From assembly GCA_016177795.1 (NCBI GenBank), contig JACOUM010000008.1, positions 83,582-147,581 on the forward strand: a stretch of DNA of 64,000 nt, in the 5' to 3' direction. Both the position numbers and the translations under genes were made by a program. Below the pieces are notes generated by a model. That model worked only from the letters and a program-made list of their open reading frames with translations, did not search any database and had not been told where the DNA came from. Below, in pieces: positions 21,765-32,131 of this stretch (positions are counted from its first letter, which is position 1; every line of letters starts with the position of its first letter). This stretch comes from Nitrosomonadales bacterium. Lineage in GTDB: Bacteria > Pseudomonadota > Gammaproteobacteria > Burkholderiales > Gallionellaceae.

Positions 21765-22717
21765 ACTGCTGCTCCCGCCAACATGCTCATCACCGCCATC
21801 CTTACCGCGATGCCGAAGGTTACTTGCGACATGATCACCGAGCGCGGCCCGTCGGCGACGCTGGAGTCGATCTCGATGCCGCGGTTCATCGGTCCCGGGT
21901 GCATCACGATGGCATCCGGCCTGGCGCGCGCCAGCTTCTCTTCGGTGAGGCCATAGTTCTTGAAGTATTCCTGTGCGCTGGGCAGCAGCGCACCCGTCAT
22001 GCGCTCGTTCTGCAGGCGCAGCATCAGCACCACGTCCACGTCGCGCAAGCCTTGCACCATGTCGTGATAGACCCGCACGCCGAGGTTTTCCACCATGGCC
22101 GGCAGCAGCGTCTTGGGGGCGATGACGCGCACTTCCGGCACACCGAGCGTGGTCAGCGCATGGATCTGCGAGCGCGCCACGCGCGAATGCAGGATGTCGC
22201 CGACGATCGCCACGCGCAGGTTGTGGAATTCTTTCTTGTAGTGGCGGATGGTGAACATGTCCAGCAGCGCCTGCGTGGGGTGCGCGTGGCGTCCATCTCC
22301 GGCGTTGATAACATGCACATCCGGTGCAACGTGTCTTGCAATGAAATGCGCCGCACCGCTTTGCGCGTGGCGCACCACGAACATGTCGGCGTGCATGGCG
22401 CACAGGTTGTCCACGGTATCGAGCAGGGTTTCGCCCTTGCTGGTTGAAGACAAGCCGATGTTGAGATTGACCACGTCGGCGGACAGGCGCTTGGCGGCGA
22501 TCTCGAACGTGGTGCGGGTGCGCGTGCTGTTCTCAAAGAACACGTTGAACACCGATTTGCCGTGCAGCAGCGGGACTTTCTGGATCTCGCGCCCGTCGGC
22601 GGCATCGAGGAAGGTGGTGGCACGGTCGAGGATGTTGCGCACGATCTGCACCGGCAAGCCCTCGGTAGTCAGCAGGTGCTGGAGTTCGCCGTGTTTATTC
22701 AGTTGTGGGTTCTTCAT
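21761..22717 (-). CDS. pyrB: Aspartate carbamoyltransferase catalytic subunit
   Basis: [26 protein letters not shown]; overlaps pyrX by 4 bp. Confidence 0.96.
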   Translation of the reverse strand: MKNPQLNKHGELQHLLTTEGLPVQIVRNILDRATTFLDAADGREIQKVPLLHGKSVFNVFFENSTRTRTTFEIAAKRLSADVVNLNIGLSSTSKGETLLDTVDNLCAMHADMFVVRHAQSGAAHFIARHVAPDVHVINAGDGRHAHPTQALLDMFTIRHYKKEFHNLRVAIVGDILHSRVARSQIHALTTLGVPEVRVIAPKTLLPAMVENLGVRVYHDMVQGLRDVDVVLMLRLQNERMTGALLPSAQEYFKNYGLTEEKLARARPDAIVMHPGPMNRGIEIDSSVADGPRSVIMSQVTFGIAVRMAVMSMLAGAAV

Positions 22718-23214
22718 ACGATCAGCCCCGCTGCGGGTTCATCAAAATATGCCTGCAAGATCTGTTGCGCGGCATACTGGTCGATCAGTTTTTTTTGCTC
22801 CCTGCCGTGGACGCCCTGTTTGTTCAGCTGCGCGCTGGCGGCGAGCGAAGTATAACGCTCATCGACTAATATCGTCGGCAAATTAAACCGCCCCTTGAGA
22901 CGGTTGGCGAAGCGGCGGCACAAAGCGGTCAGTTCGTGCGGCGACCCGTCTTCGTTGCTGGGCAGACCCACCACCAGCGCGCACGGCTGCCATTCTGCCA
23001 GCAAGGCGGCAATTCTGGCAAAGCGCGCATCGGTTTTTTCCTCGTCGATGGTGGTCAGCGGATTGGCCTGGCGCAACAGCGCGCTGCCGGTCGCGACGCC
23101 AATACGCCTGGTGCCAAAATCGAAAGCGAGCAGCGTTCCAGAGGGCTGAGGATTGGGGACTGGGGACTGAATGTTGTCGCTGCGCAGTTTATTCTGTCCT
23201 CTGTCGTCAGGCAT
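22714..23214 (-). CDS. ruvX: Putative pre-16S rRNA nuclease / Holliday junction resolvase-like (YqgF)
   Basis: [48 protein letters not shown]; exact start uncertain. Confidence 0.9.
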   Translation of the reverse strand: MPDDRGQNKLRSDNIQSPVPNPQPSGTLLAFDFGTRRIGVATGSALLRQANPLTTIDEEKTDARFARIAALLAEWQPCALVVGLPSNEDGSPHELTALCRRFANRLKGRFNLPTILVDERYTSLAASAQLNKQGVHGREQKKLIDQYAAQQILQAYFDEPAAGLIV

Positions 23215-23767
23215 GCCCGGCATTTTCAACCAGCGAAGCGTAGTCCACGCCGAGCAACGCCATTGCAGCAGGCAGGCGTTCTTCCGGCGGCAGGTCAAAC
23301 AGGATATGTTCGGAGGCCGGTACGGTCAGCCAGGCATTCTCGGTCATTTCATGCTCCAGCTGTCCCTGGTCCCAGCCCGCATAGCCCAGCGTGACGATCA
23401 GGTTGCGCGGCCCATGGCCTGCGCCGACCGCCTCGAGAATGTCCCTGGAGGTGGTCAGCGATAACTTATCGTTGATGCGCAGCGTGGATTGCCAGTCTCC
23501 CGGAGTATCGTGCAACACGAAGCCGCGCTCGGTTTGCACCGGCCCGCCGAAATGCACCGGCATCTTCTCCAGTTCGGGCTGGTGCAACGGAATGTTGATC
23601 TGGTCGAACATTTCGCCCAGCGTCAGGCTGATCGGGCGATTCACCACGATGCCCAGCGCGCCGTTCTCGTTGTGTTCGCAGATGTAAGTCAGCGTGCCGA
23701 CAAAATACCCTTCCTGCAAGGCGGGCATGGCAATCAGGAAATGATGGGTAAGGTTGAAATCGGACAT
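23207..23767 (-). CDS. yqgE: YqgE/AlgH family protein
   Basis: [39 protein letters not shown]. Confidence 0.93.
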   Translation of the reverse strand: MSDFNLTHHFLIAMPALQEGYFVGTLTYICEHNENGALGIVVNRPISLTLGEMFDQINIPLHQPELEKMPVHFGGPVQTERGFVLHDTPGDWQSTLRINDKLSLTTSRDILEAVGAGHGPRNLIVTLGYAGWDQGQLEHEMTENAWLTVPASEHILFDLPPEERLPAAMALLGVDYASLVENAGHA

Positions 23768-23798
23768 GTCGGCATTGTAACTTTATTCAGGTTCCATT

Positions 23799-24116
23799 TC
23801 ACTGCCCGCTCTTTTGCAACGAGCCATCCGGCAGTACCCGGTATTTTTCGCTGGCGGCCTTGCTGCCCCTGATGTACTGGTTGACCACGATTGCCTTGCC
23901 GTCCCGATCGAGCAGGATTTCATAATACTGATAGTTCTTGAAAACTTCCTCGATATTCAAAGGCTGCCCCGGTTCCCAAGGCTGCTGGGTAGCGTCAAAA
24001 CTGTCAAAGTAATGCGGCATCCCCGGTGCGAGCCTGTCGGCAAGCGAGGCGGCGCCGGCTGCCGATGCCAAGGTGAGCAGGCAGAATGCCGCAACAACAC
24101 GAGTCGTATGCAGCAT
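23799..24116 (-). CDS. Small secreted hypothetical protein
   Basis: Signal peptide, then YYEILLDRDGKAIVVNQYIRGSKAASEKYRVLPDGSL. Confidence 0.55.
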   Translation of the reverse strand: MLHTTRVVAAFCLLTLASAAGAASLADRLAPGMPHYFDSFDATQQPWEPGQPLNIEEVFKNYQYYEILLDRDGKAIVVNQYIRGSKAASEKYRVLPDGSLQKSGQ

Positions 24117-24317
24117 GCTTGAAATGGACAGTGCAACGGTGACCGGGGTAAACATGCGGCCTCGCAAAGGAAGATCACAGGCGCATTCTAGCGGAAAATG
24201 CACAGGGCCCGTTTTTGTAAAAACAGGGCGGCGGGCTTCTTTATACCCGGAAATCTGGTATCTTTATCCCCAGATTAAAAGCCCCGCAAAAAATTCAACA
24301 GGAGTAAATCCGGAATC

Positions 24318-24671
24318 ATGTCAGCGCATCCCACCGAAATAAAACTGCACCAGCAATCCCGCCTGCTTGAAATCGCATTTGACGATGGTGCCGGTTATCA
24401 ACTGCCCTATGAGTTTTTGCGGGTACATTCCCCATCGGCCGAAGTCGTCGGGCACGGGCGCGGACAGGAAGTGCTGCAAACAGGAAAAAAGAATGTCGGC
24501 GTGCGTGAAGTATCACCGATCGGCAGCTATGCCCTGAAAATAGCCTTTGACGACGGCCACGATTCCGGACTTTACACTTGGGAATACCTTCACAATCTGG
24601 GCGAGCACCAGGATGAATTGTGGCAGGCCTATCTGGAGCGTCTGGCTGCCGCCGGCAAGAGCAGGGAGTAG
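24318..24671 (+). CDS. DUF971 family protein
   Basis: IAFDDGAGYQLPYEFLRVHSPSAEVVGHG; GSYALKIAFDDGHDSGLYTWEYL. Confidence 0.88.
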   Translation: MSAHPTEIKLHQQSRLLEIAFDDGAGYQLPYEFLRVHSPSAEVVGHGRGQEVLQTGKKNVGVREVSPIGSYALKIAFDDGHDSGLYTWEYLHNLGEHQDELWQAYLERLAAAGKSRE

Positions 24672-24755
24672 CTTGCCGGATTGAAAATACCCAAGCAATC
24701 AAGTCGACTATGTTAAAATTAACCCTTAAGCCTTTATCTGATTCAGGAGCAAATA

Positions 24756-25850
24756 ATGAGTTTTAGTGAAACCGATGTGCAAGGCGCATTGAAAAATCTG
24801 ATCGACCCGAATACCAGGAAGGATTTTATCAGCGGCAAATCCGTGAAGAACATCAAGATCAGCGGCAACGACTTGTCGCTGGACATCATGCTCGGCTATT
24901 CGGCAAAGAGCGTGTGGGGCGAGATTCGCGCCATGGTCGAAGCGCATCTCAAGTCCGCCCTGCCGGGCGTCGGCAAGTTAAACGTCAATGTAAGCAGCAA
25001 TGTGGTGCCGCATGCGGTGCAGCGCGGTGCGAAGCTGGTGAATGGCGTGAAGAACATTATCGCGGTAGCGAGCGGCAAGGGTGGTGTCGGCAAGTCAACC
25101 ACGGCGGTGAATATCGCGCTGGCGCTGGCAGCCGAGGGCGCGCGCGTCGGAGTGCTGGATGCCGATATTTACGGCCCTTCGCAGCCGACCATGCTGGGCA
25201 TTACCGGGCAGCCCGAAGCGACCGACGACAATTTCATGATACCGATGAGCAATCATGGCCTGCAGGCGATGTCCATCGGCTTTCTGATCGGTAGCGATGA
25301 CACGCCGATGATCTGGCGCGGCCCGATGGTTATTCAGGCGCTGGATCAATTGCTGCGCCAGACCCGTTGGGATAACCTGGATTATCTGGTGGTGGATCTG
25401 CCGCCCGGCACCGGCGACATCCAGCTCTCGCTGGCGCAGCAGGTGCCGGTAACCGGTGCGGTGATTGTGACCACCCCGCAGGACGTCGCATTGCTGGATG
25501 CGCGCAAGGGGCTCAAGATGTTCGAGAAGGTCGGCGTCAAGATCGTCGGTATTGTGGAAAACATGAGCACACATATCTGTTCCAAATGCGGGCATGAGGA
25601 GCACATATTCGGCGCCGGCGGCGGTGCAAAAATGTGTGCTGACTACAATACGGAGCTTCTCGGCAGCCTACCGCTGGATATCCGCATTCGCGAGCAGGCC
25701 GATTCCGGACTGCCGACGGTAATCGCCGACCCTGACGGCAGCATCGCCAAGGAATACAAGCAGATCGCGCGCCGCATCACGGTCAGGATTGCTGAAATGG
25801 CACAGGATCACAGCGCGGTGTTTCCCAAGATCGTGGTGCAGAATACCTGA
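24756..25850 (+). CDS. apbC: Mrp/ApbC-type Fe-S cluster carrier ATPase
   Basis: IIAVASGKGGVGKSTTAVNIALAL; LDADIYGPSQPTMLG; ENMSTHICSKCGHEEHIFG. Confidence 0.96.
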   Translation: MSFSETDVQGALKNLIDPNTRKDFISGKSVKNIKISGNDLSLDIMLGYSAKSVWGEIRAMVEAHLKSALPGVGKLNVNVSSNVVPHAVQRGAKLVNGVKNIIAVASGKGGVGKSTTAVNIALALAAEGARVGVLDADIYGPSQPTMLGITGQPEATDDNFMIPMSNHGLQAMSIGFLIGSDDTPMIWRGPMVIQALDQLLRQTRWDNLDYLVVDLPPGTGDIQLSLAQQVPVTGAVIVTTPQDVALLDARKGLKMFEKVGVKIVGIVENMSTHICSKCGHEEHIFGAGGGAKMCADYNTELLGSLPLDIRIREQADSGLPTVIADPDGSIAKEYKQIARRITVRIAEMAQDHSAVFPKIVVQNT

Positions 25851-25883
25851 CAATAAGGCTGTTAACGATCCTAGCCCGACAAC

Positions 25884-26405
25884 ATGACGCTGGACAACAA
25901 AAAATCAAATTTGGCATCACTTGAAATTCTGGGGTCTGGCATCGCGTCCTCGGACCGCATTGCGGCCATGCTGGAAAACGCGCAAATGCTCAGGGATTTT
26001 GAGTGGGCGCAAATCAAGGCGCTGGCTGCTTATGTTCAGCTTTATCGTGCTGCACCCGGCGCCATCCTGTTTCGCGAAGGCGACCGGGGCGATTTCATGT
26101 GCATCGTGCTTGAGGGCAAGCTTGAAGTGCGCAAGGAAGATAACCGGCACATCGATAGAACCGTTACCACTGTATTTTCCGGTCGCAGCCTGGGTGAAAT
26201 GACCATCGTGGACGGTGAACCGCGGTCTGCCACGGCAGTTGCCATTGAAACATCGACCTTGGTCGTTCTGACACAAGAAAACTTTTTGCAGATAATGCGC
26301 GACAAACCTGCGCTTTCGGCAAAACTGCTGCTCAAGATAGCGCAGTTGTTGAGCCAGCGTCTCCGTCTAGCCAGCGGCATTCTTGTGGATTATCTCGAGG
26401 GCTAG
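25884..26405 (+). CDS. Cyclic nucleotide-binding domain protein
   Basis: APGAILFREGDRGDFMCIVLEGKLEV; GRSLGEMTIVDGEPRSATAVA. Confidence 0.85.
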   Translation: MTLDNKKSNLASLEILGSGIASSDRIAAMLENAQMLRDFEWAQIKALAAYVQLYRAAPGAILFREGDRGDFMCIVLEGKLEVRKEDNRHIDRTVTTVFSGRSLGEMTIVDGEPRSATAVAIETSTLVVLTQENFLQIMRDKPALSAKLLLKIAQLLSQRLRLASGILVDYLEG

Positions 26406-26435
26406 CAGTCTGTGCCGGGTTTGGGGGGAGCGCCG

Positions 26436-28430
26436 TCAATCGTGCGGGCTAACCAGCATTGCCTTCAGCTTCGCCAGTTTGTCCATGCCCTCGTTCTTGC
26501 TGACGAGGGGCGTGGCTTCCTTGTGGCCTCCCGCATAAACCAGTTCACTTTCCGGCATTTCTTCCAGAAAGCGGCTCGGCTCGCTGGCCAGCCAGTCCTT
26601 GCCGCGTTTGCGGCGGTTGCAGTAGCTGATTTGCAGGCTGCGCTCGGCGCGCGTGATGCCGACATACATCAGGCGGCGCTCCTCCTCGATCTGCTTTTCG
26701 TCGCTGTCGCGGAACGGCAGGATGTCCTCCTCGGCGCCGACGATGAACACATGCGGGAACTCCAGCCCCTTGGCGGCATGCAACGTGGATAGCGAAACGG
26801 CATCCGGCTCCTGATCTTTTCCTTCCAGCATGTTGATCAGCGCGATGGTCTGCACCATGTCGATCAGCGATTTTTCGTCGGCTGCGGCCTTGCGCTTGAG
26901 CCAGCCGATGAATTCCTGCACGTTCTCCCATTTGCTGTCGGCCTGGCGCGGTTCGTGCGAGTCATACAGCCAGGCCTCATAGTTGATGGCACGCAGCAGT
27001 TCGTCGAGCAGTTCGCCGCAAGGGTCCTTGTCGGCGCGCTCCTGAAGGCGGTTGATGAAGTGGCAGAAAGTCAGCAGGTCTTCGTGCTGGCGCGGCGGCA
27101 GTTGCTGCTCCATCTCCATCTCGAAAGCCGCCTCGAACAGGCTAATGTGGCGCGCCCCGGCATGGCTGCCGAGCTTCTCCAGCGTGGTGTTGCCGAGGCC
27201 GCGCTTCGGCGTGGTAACGGCGCGGATGAAGGCCGGATCGTCGTCCGGATTGGCGATCAGCCGCAGGTAGGCGGTGATGTCCTTGATCTCGGCGCGCTCG
27301 AAAAACGATGTGCCGCCGCTGACGGTATAAGGCACGCGCTGGGCACGCAGTTGCTCCTCGAAGGCGCGCGACAGGTGATTGCTGCGATACAGAATTGCGT
27401 AGTCGGCAAACCGGGTGCGGTGCTCGAACTTGTGCGCCATCAGTTTCATCACCACGCTCTCGGCCTCGTGTTCGTCGTCGCGGGCCGCGTAGATGCGCAC
27501 CGGGTCGCCGATGCCGTGCTCGCTCCACAGATTCTTCTCGAACACCTTGGTATTGTGATTGATCAGGTGGTTCGCCACCTTGAGGATACGCTGCGAGGAA
27601 CGGTAGTTCTGTTCCAGCTTGATGACGCGCAGGTTGGCGTAATCGTTGCGCAAATTGTGCAGGTTCTCGATGCTTGCACCGCGCCATGCATAGATTGCCT
27701 GGTCGTCGTCGCCCACCGCGGTGAAGGCGTTGCGGTTGCCCGCCAGCAACCTGGTCAACTGGTACTGGCAGTCATTGGTGTCCTGGTACTCGTCGATCAG
27801 CAGGTAATGCAGCCGGTTCTGCCAGCGGAACAGGGCTTCTGGATGTTCCTTGAACAGCACCACCGGCAAGTGGATCAGGTCGTCGAAATCCACCGCCTGA
27901 TAGGCACGCAATGTTTCCTGATAGCGTGCATAGATCCGTGCATGCACCTTTGCCTCGTCGTTTTCGGCTGCCTGTGCCGCTTGCTGCGGCGCGATGAAGG
28001 CCGACTTCCAGTTGGAAATCTGCGTCTGGATGTCGCGAATCTCCTGCTTGCCACAGGAATTCGCAAGTTCGCCGATGATCTTCCAGGTGTCGCCGGAATC
28101 GAAGATCGAGAACTGCGGCTTGTAGCCCAGCAGCGCAGCTTCCTTGCGCAGGATGTTCATGCCGAGCGAATGGAAGGTGCTCACCACCAGACCCTTGCTG
28201 TTTTTCCCATGCAACAGCGCGCCGACGCGCTCGCGCATCTCACTGGCGGCCTTGTTGGTGAAGGTGATCGCGGCGATGTTGCGCGGCGCATAGCCACACC
28301 GCTCCACCAGATGGACGATCTTCTGCGTAATGACGCGCGTCTTGCCGCTGCCCGCGCCGGCCAGCACCAGCAGGGGGCCGTCAAGATAGGTGACAGCTTC
28401 GCGCTGCGCCGGGTTGAGCTTGTTCAACAT
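26436..28430 (-). CDS. rep: ATP-dependent DNA helicase Rep (UvrD/Rep family)
   Basis: LNPAQREAVTYLDGPLLVLAGAGSGKTRVIT; DEYQDTNDCQYQL; VGDDDQAIYAWRGA. Confidence 0.95.
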   Translation of the reverse strand: MLNKLNPAQREAVTYLDGPLLVLAGAGSGKTRVITQKIVHLVERCGYAPRNIAAITFTNKAASEMRERVGALLHGKNSKGLVVSTFHSLGMNILRKEAALLGYKPQFSIFDSGDTWKIIGELANSCGKQEIRDIQTQISNWKSAFIAPQQAAQAAENDEAKVHARIYARYQETLRAYQAVDFDDLIHLPVVLFKEHPEALFRWQNRLHYLLIDEYQDTNDCQYQLTRLLAGNRNAFTAVGDDDQAIYAWRGASIENLHNLRNDYANLRVIKLEQNYRSSQRILKVANHLINHNTKVFEKNLWSEHGIGDPVRIYAARDDEHEAESVVMKLMAHKFEHRTRFADYAILYRSNHLSRAFEEQLRAQRVPYTVSGGTSFFERAEIKDITAYLRLIANPDDDPAFIRAVTTPKRGLGNTTLEKLGSHAGARHISLFEAAFEMEMEQQLPPRQHEDLLTFCHFINRLQERADKDPCGELLDELLRAINYEAWLYDSHEPRQADSKWENVQEFIGWLKRKAAADEKSLIDMVQTIALINMLEGKDQEPDAVSLSTLHAAKGLEFPHVFIVGAEEDILPFRDSDEKQIEEERRLMYVGITRAERSLQISYCNRRKRGKDWLASEPSRFLEEMPESELVYAGGHKEATPLVSKNEGMDKLAKLKAMLVSPHD

Positions 28431-28595
28431 TTACTCGGGAGGTATTTGGAAAGCGGATTTTTTGCAAGGCGCGCATGATACCAAAGCATCCTGGCCGGAA
28501 CGATAAAGCTCACGCTAATTTTTTGCCGGCCTCTGCCGATATCTCCACCAAGGGCGGTGCATTGTGCGCAAGCCCGCAGCAACAGGAGGCAGATC

Positions 28596-28805
28596 ATGGG
28601 AATCTTTTGCATGGATATGGGCAGCTCTGTAATCGAACGCGGCGGAGCAACGGTGTCTGATTACGGCGATGAAGTCATGTGCGCCGGCTGGATTCCCAGC
28701 CTTGCCTGCCATCAGCAGCACACCGAGAAAACAGCGCTACCAGCGGATTTGGCGAGAGTGGATGTCGATGCCTTTCTGCGCAAGATGTACGCCTGCCAAC
28801 GTTGA
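28596..28805 (+). CDS. Small hypothetical protein
   Basis: 69 aa MGIFCMDMGSSVIERGGATVSDYGDEVMCAGWIPSLACHQQH...; RBS AGGAGG about 7 bp upstream. Confidence 0.5.
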   Translation: MGIFCMDMGSSVIERGGATVSDYGDEVMCAGWIPSLACHQQHTEKTALPADLARVDVDAFLRKMYACQR

Positions 28806-28862
28806 CCCATACGGGGCTTGCCACCTCCCGGCGTCTTCAGGGCATCTCAGAAATTTATATTT

Positions 28863-28890
28863 CGTCATTCCGGCGAAGGCCGGAACCAGA
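28863..28890. repeat. REP-like palindrome
   Basis: CGTCATTCCGGCGAAGGCCGGAACCAGA (ATTCCGGC/GCCGGAA). Confidence 0.55.
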
Positions 28891-29130
28891 CTTTTCCTGT
28901 GTCGCCCTCGACTGTCACTTCCTGGCACTGTTCCGCACATGAGCTGAGGTTATAGCCAGCCGGAAAGCAGCCCTTGGCAATTTGTATTTAGGTCACCGCT
29001 CAATTGCCATATTGAAGGATTGCCCGCACCAAGGCGATGTGTGCCGAACGGTGGGCCAAAGGCTTTTTGATGCGCGTGCGCATATTGGGTTATATTTGAC
29101 GCAATTCATAATCGCGATGGCCACTGAACC

Positions 29131-29877
29131 TTGTCCGGCGCTACCCCAGAAATCACCCTTTCCGTGCGCAATCTGACGCGCCGATTCGGCAACCGCCAGG
29201 TCATTCATGATTTGTCGCTGGAATTGAAGCGCGGCGAAGTGCTCGGCCTGCTGGGTCATAATGGCGCGGGCAAGAGCACCACGCTGCAAATGCTGACGGG
29301 TTGCCTGCTGCCGAACGGCGGCGAGATTGAAATCTGCGGCATCGACCTGCTGCGCCAGCCCGCGCTGGCCAAGGCGCATATCGGCTACCTGCCGGAAACC
29401 CCGCCGTTGTACCGCGAGCTCAGTGTCAATGATTACCTGACTTTTGCCGCACGCCTGCGCGGCATGAAGCGCGGCGAAGCTGCCGCCGCGCTGGCGCAGG
29501 CCAAACAACGCTGCGGACTGGAGGCGGTCGGCAAAGAGATCATCGGCACATTATCCAAGGGCTACCAGCAGCGCGTCGGCATCGCGCAGGCCATCATCCA
29601 TTCACCCGACGTGATTGTGCTGGACGAGCCAACCATCGGTCTCGATCCCTCGCAGATTCGCGACATCCGCAATTTGATACGCGAGCTGGGCAACCGCAGC
29701 AGCGTGATCTTTTCGACGCATCTGCTGGGCGAAGTGGAAAGCGTGTGCGACCGTGTGCATATCATGCAGGAAGGCAGGCTGATCTACGACGACACCACGG
29801 CCGCGCTGGCGAGTTATGGCGGCGAACCCGGCCATCTGGAAGAAAACTTCATCCGCCTCACGGAGACACAGCGATGA
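29131..29877 (+). CDS. ABC transporter ATP-binding protein (GldA-like)
   Basis: GLLGHNGAGKSTTLQMLTG; LSKGYQQRVGIAQAIIHSPDVIVLDEPTIGLDP. Confidence 0.92.
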   Translation: MSGATPEITLSVRNLTRRFGNRQVIHDLSLELKRGEVLGLLGHNGAGKSTTLQMLTGCLLPNGGEIEICGIDLLRQPALAKAHIGYLPETPPLYRELSVNDYLTFAARLRGMKRGEAAAALAQAKQRCGLEAVGKEIIGTLSKGYQQRVGIAQAIIHSPDVIVLDEPTIGLDPSQIRDIRNLIRELGNRSSVIFSTHLLGEVESVCDRVHIMQEGRLIYDDTTAALASYGGEPGHLEENFIRLTETQR

Positions 29878-30617
29878 TCCGCCTGCTCGCCTTGCGCGAA
29901 CTGCGCAGCCTGTTTGCCATGCCATCCACCTGGTTTGCGCTTGCCGCGCTGCAATTCATTTTTGCGTGGTTCTTTCTGGCGCGGCTGGAAGCATTTCTGG
30001 AAATCCAGCCGCAACTCGCGCAGCTTGCCAATCCGCCCGGCGTGACCATCACCGTCGCCGCGCCGATGTTCAATACGGTCGCGTTGCTGCTGATGATGCT
30101 GGTGCCGGTGTTTACCATGCGCCTGATCGCCGAAGAGCGCCGCAACCAGACGTTTGCGCTGCTGCTGTCGGCGCCGCTGTCCGGCTACCATATCGTGCTC
30201 GGCAAATTCTTCGGTCTGCTGGTTTTTCTGGCCGCGCTGATAACCGGCGTGCCGCTGATGCTCTACACTCTGGTGCTTGGCACGGCGCTCGATCACGGCC
30301 TGTTGTTGAGCAATCTGCTTGGCTTGCTGCTGCTCACTGCCAGTTATGTCGCAGTGGGCCTGTATCTCTCCGCGCTTACCAGCCAGCCGATCGCCGCTGC
30401 TATTGGCGCATTGGCGGTGCTGGTCGGGCTGTGGCTGGCCGACATCGGGGCGGCTGCGGAAGACTCACCCTGGCATTTCGTCTCGCCGCTCAATCATTTC
30501 CAGAATTTCAATGCCGGCTTGCTGGACAGCGGCGATGCCGCCTTTTTTGTATTGTTCAGCGCAGTGTTCCTGCTGCTGGCGATACGCCGCATCCACAACA
30601 ACCGCATCTATGGGTGA
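29874..30617 (+). CDS. ABC transporter permease (GldF-like)
   Basis: MIRLLALRELRSLFAMPSTWFALAALQFIFAWFFLARLE; multiple TM segments; 4-bp overlap with the ATPase gene. Confidence 0.87.
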   Translation: MIRLLALRELRSLFAMPSTWFALAALQFIFAWFFLARLEAFLEIQPQLAQLANPPGVTITVAAPMFNTVALLLMMLVPVFTMRLIAEERRNQTFALLLSAPLSGYHIVLGKFFGLLVFLAALITGVPLMLYTLVLGTALDHGLLLSNLLGLLLLTASYVAVGLYLSALTSQPIAAAIGALAVLVGLWLADIGAAAEDSPWHFVSPLNHFQNFNAGLLDSGDAAFFVLFSAVFLLLAIRRIHNNRIYG

Positions 30618-31968
30618 CACGGTGCGCAGATTCATTACCCATCCGGCGTTGCGCAACCTTCTATTCGTGCTGCTGTTGCTGGGCGCCGCATCCGCTGCGG
30701 GCTATTTGGCCGTCCGCTATTCACTGCAGCGAGACATTACACACAATGCCAGCAACAGCCTCATGCCCGCCAGCGTGGAATTGCTTGAACAACTGGCCGG
30801 TCCGGTCAATGTCACGGTGTATGCCACCGAACGCGATGCGCGTCTCGGCGATATTCGCAAAGCCATTCGCGATTTCCTGTCGCTCTACCAGCGTTACAAG
30901 CCGGACCTCAGGCTGGTGTTCATTGACCCCGAGAAGGAAGCAGGCAAAGCCCGTGCTGCGGGCATCCAGCTCAACGGCGAGATGGTGGTCGAATATGCAG
31001 GGCGCAGCGAACACCTGACCCAGATCAACGAGCAGACATTTACCGGCACCCTGTTGCGCCTGGCACACAGCCGCGATCAGACGGTGATGTATCTGGAAGG
31101 GCACGGCGAACGCAAGCTGGACGGCGTGGCCAACCATGATCTGGGCGAGCTGTTCGGCGCGAAGCTCAGGCAGAATGGCTTCCGCCTCAACAGCCTGAAT
31201 CTGGCGCTGGCGCAGGAAGTGCCGGCCAATGTCAGCGTATTGGTGATTACCCATCCGCAGCTTGATCTCATGCCCGGCGAAACGGACAAGTTGCTGCGCT
31301 ACGTCGATCGCGGCGGCAACTTGTTGTGGCTGGTTGATGCCGAACCGCTGCGCGGGCTGGAAGCTCTCGCCGAAAAACTCGACCTGCTGCTGCCGCCCGG
31401 CATCGTGATCGACCCGACCGCTGCCGAGATGAATGCGCCCGCCACCTGGTCGCTGGGTGCCAGCTACTCACCGCATGCGGTGACGCGCAACTTCAATCTG
31501 ATCACCGCTTTCCCGGAAGCGCGTTCCATCAGCTGGAACGAGAATCCGGAATGGGAACATCACATGCTGGTAGAAGTCGCCGCCCGCGGCTGGGTGAGCC
31601 GGTATCCGGCTGAAGGAAAACCGCGCTTCGACAAGCAGCACGACACGCCCGGTCCCGCCGTTATCGCCGTGGCGATGCAACGCAGCATCAACGACCGCGA
31701 ACAGCGCATCGTGGTGGTCGGCAACGGCGCCTTCCTTTCCAACAGCTTCGCCGGCAACGGCGGCAACGTGGACCTGGGAGTGAACATGGTGAACTGGCTG
31801 GCCAGCGAAGAGCATCTCATCACCGTTCAGCCGCGCGCCGCCAGGGACAGCAATCTGGCACTCAGCCAAACACAACTGACCGTCATCAGCGCCGGTTTCC
31901 TGATTATCGTGCCGCTGCTGCTGGCGGGAGTGGGGGGGTATATCTGGTGGAAACGCCGCCGTGCCTGA
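30610..31968 (+). CDS. GldG-like ABC transporter auxiliary protein
   Basis: LLEQLAGPVNVTVYATERDARLGDIRKAIRDFLSLYQRYKPDLRLVFIDPE; TM segments at both ends. Confidence 0.87.
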   Translation: MGDTVRRFITHPALRNLLFVLLLLGAASAAGYLAVRYSLQRDITHNASNSLMPASVELLEQLAGPVNVTVYATERDARLGDIRKAIRDFLSLYQRYKPDLRLVFIDPEKEAGKARAAGIQLNGEMVVEYAGRSEHLTQINEQTFTGTLLRLAHSRDQTVMYLEGHGERKLDGVANHDLGELFGAKLRQNGFRLNSLNLALAQEVPANVSVLVITHPQLDLMPGETDKLLRYVDRGGNLLWLVDAEPLRGLEALAEKLDLLLPPGIVIDPTAAEMNAPATWSLGASYSPHAVTRNFNLITAFPEARSISWNENPEWEHHMLVEVAARGWVSRYPAEGKPRFDKQHDTPGPAVIAVAMQRSINDREQRIVVVGNGAFLSNSFAGNGGNVDLGVNMVNWLASEEHLITVQPRAARDSNLALSQTQLTVISAGFLIIVPLLLAGVGGYIWWKRRRA

Positions 31969-31974
31969 GAGACT

Positions 31975-32107
31975 GCTGCACAACTACTGCGCTTGCCGAT
32001 GCGGTGTTAAAAAATGGCTCAGAATCCTCATTTAGCAATTTGTAAACTCCGGTTCTTCGCCATTTTTTGCCTTGCCTCGGCTGCGCTCGTCACGTTGTGA
32101 AACAGCC
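31975..32107. repeat. Dispersed palindromic intergenic repeat, copy B
   Basis: GCACAACTACTGCGCTTGCCGAT...AAAAAATGGCTC...GCCATTTTTTGCCTTG...GTTGTG matches 6321-6460. Confidence 0.8.
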
Positions 32108-32131
32108 TTTGGAATTGCTCAATTACAAAAC

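Noticed and set aside
26955-28478. 507-aa plus-strand ORF opposite rep
   Set aside because: Antisense shadow of the helicase gene
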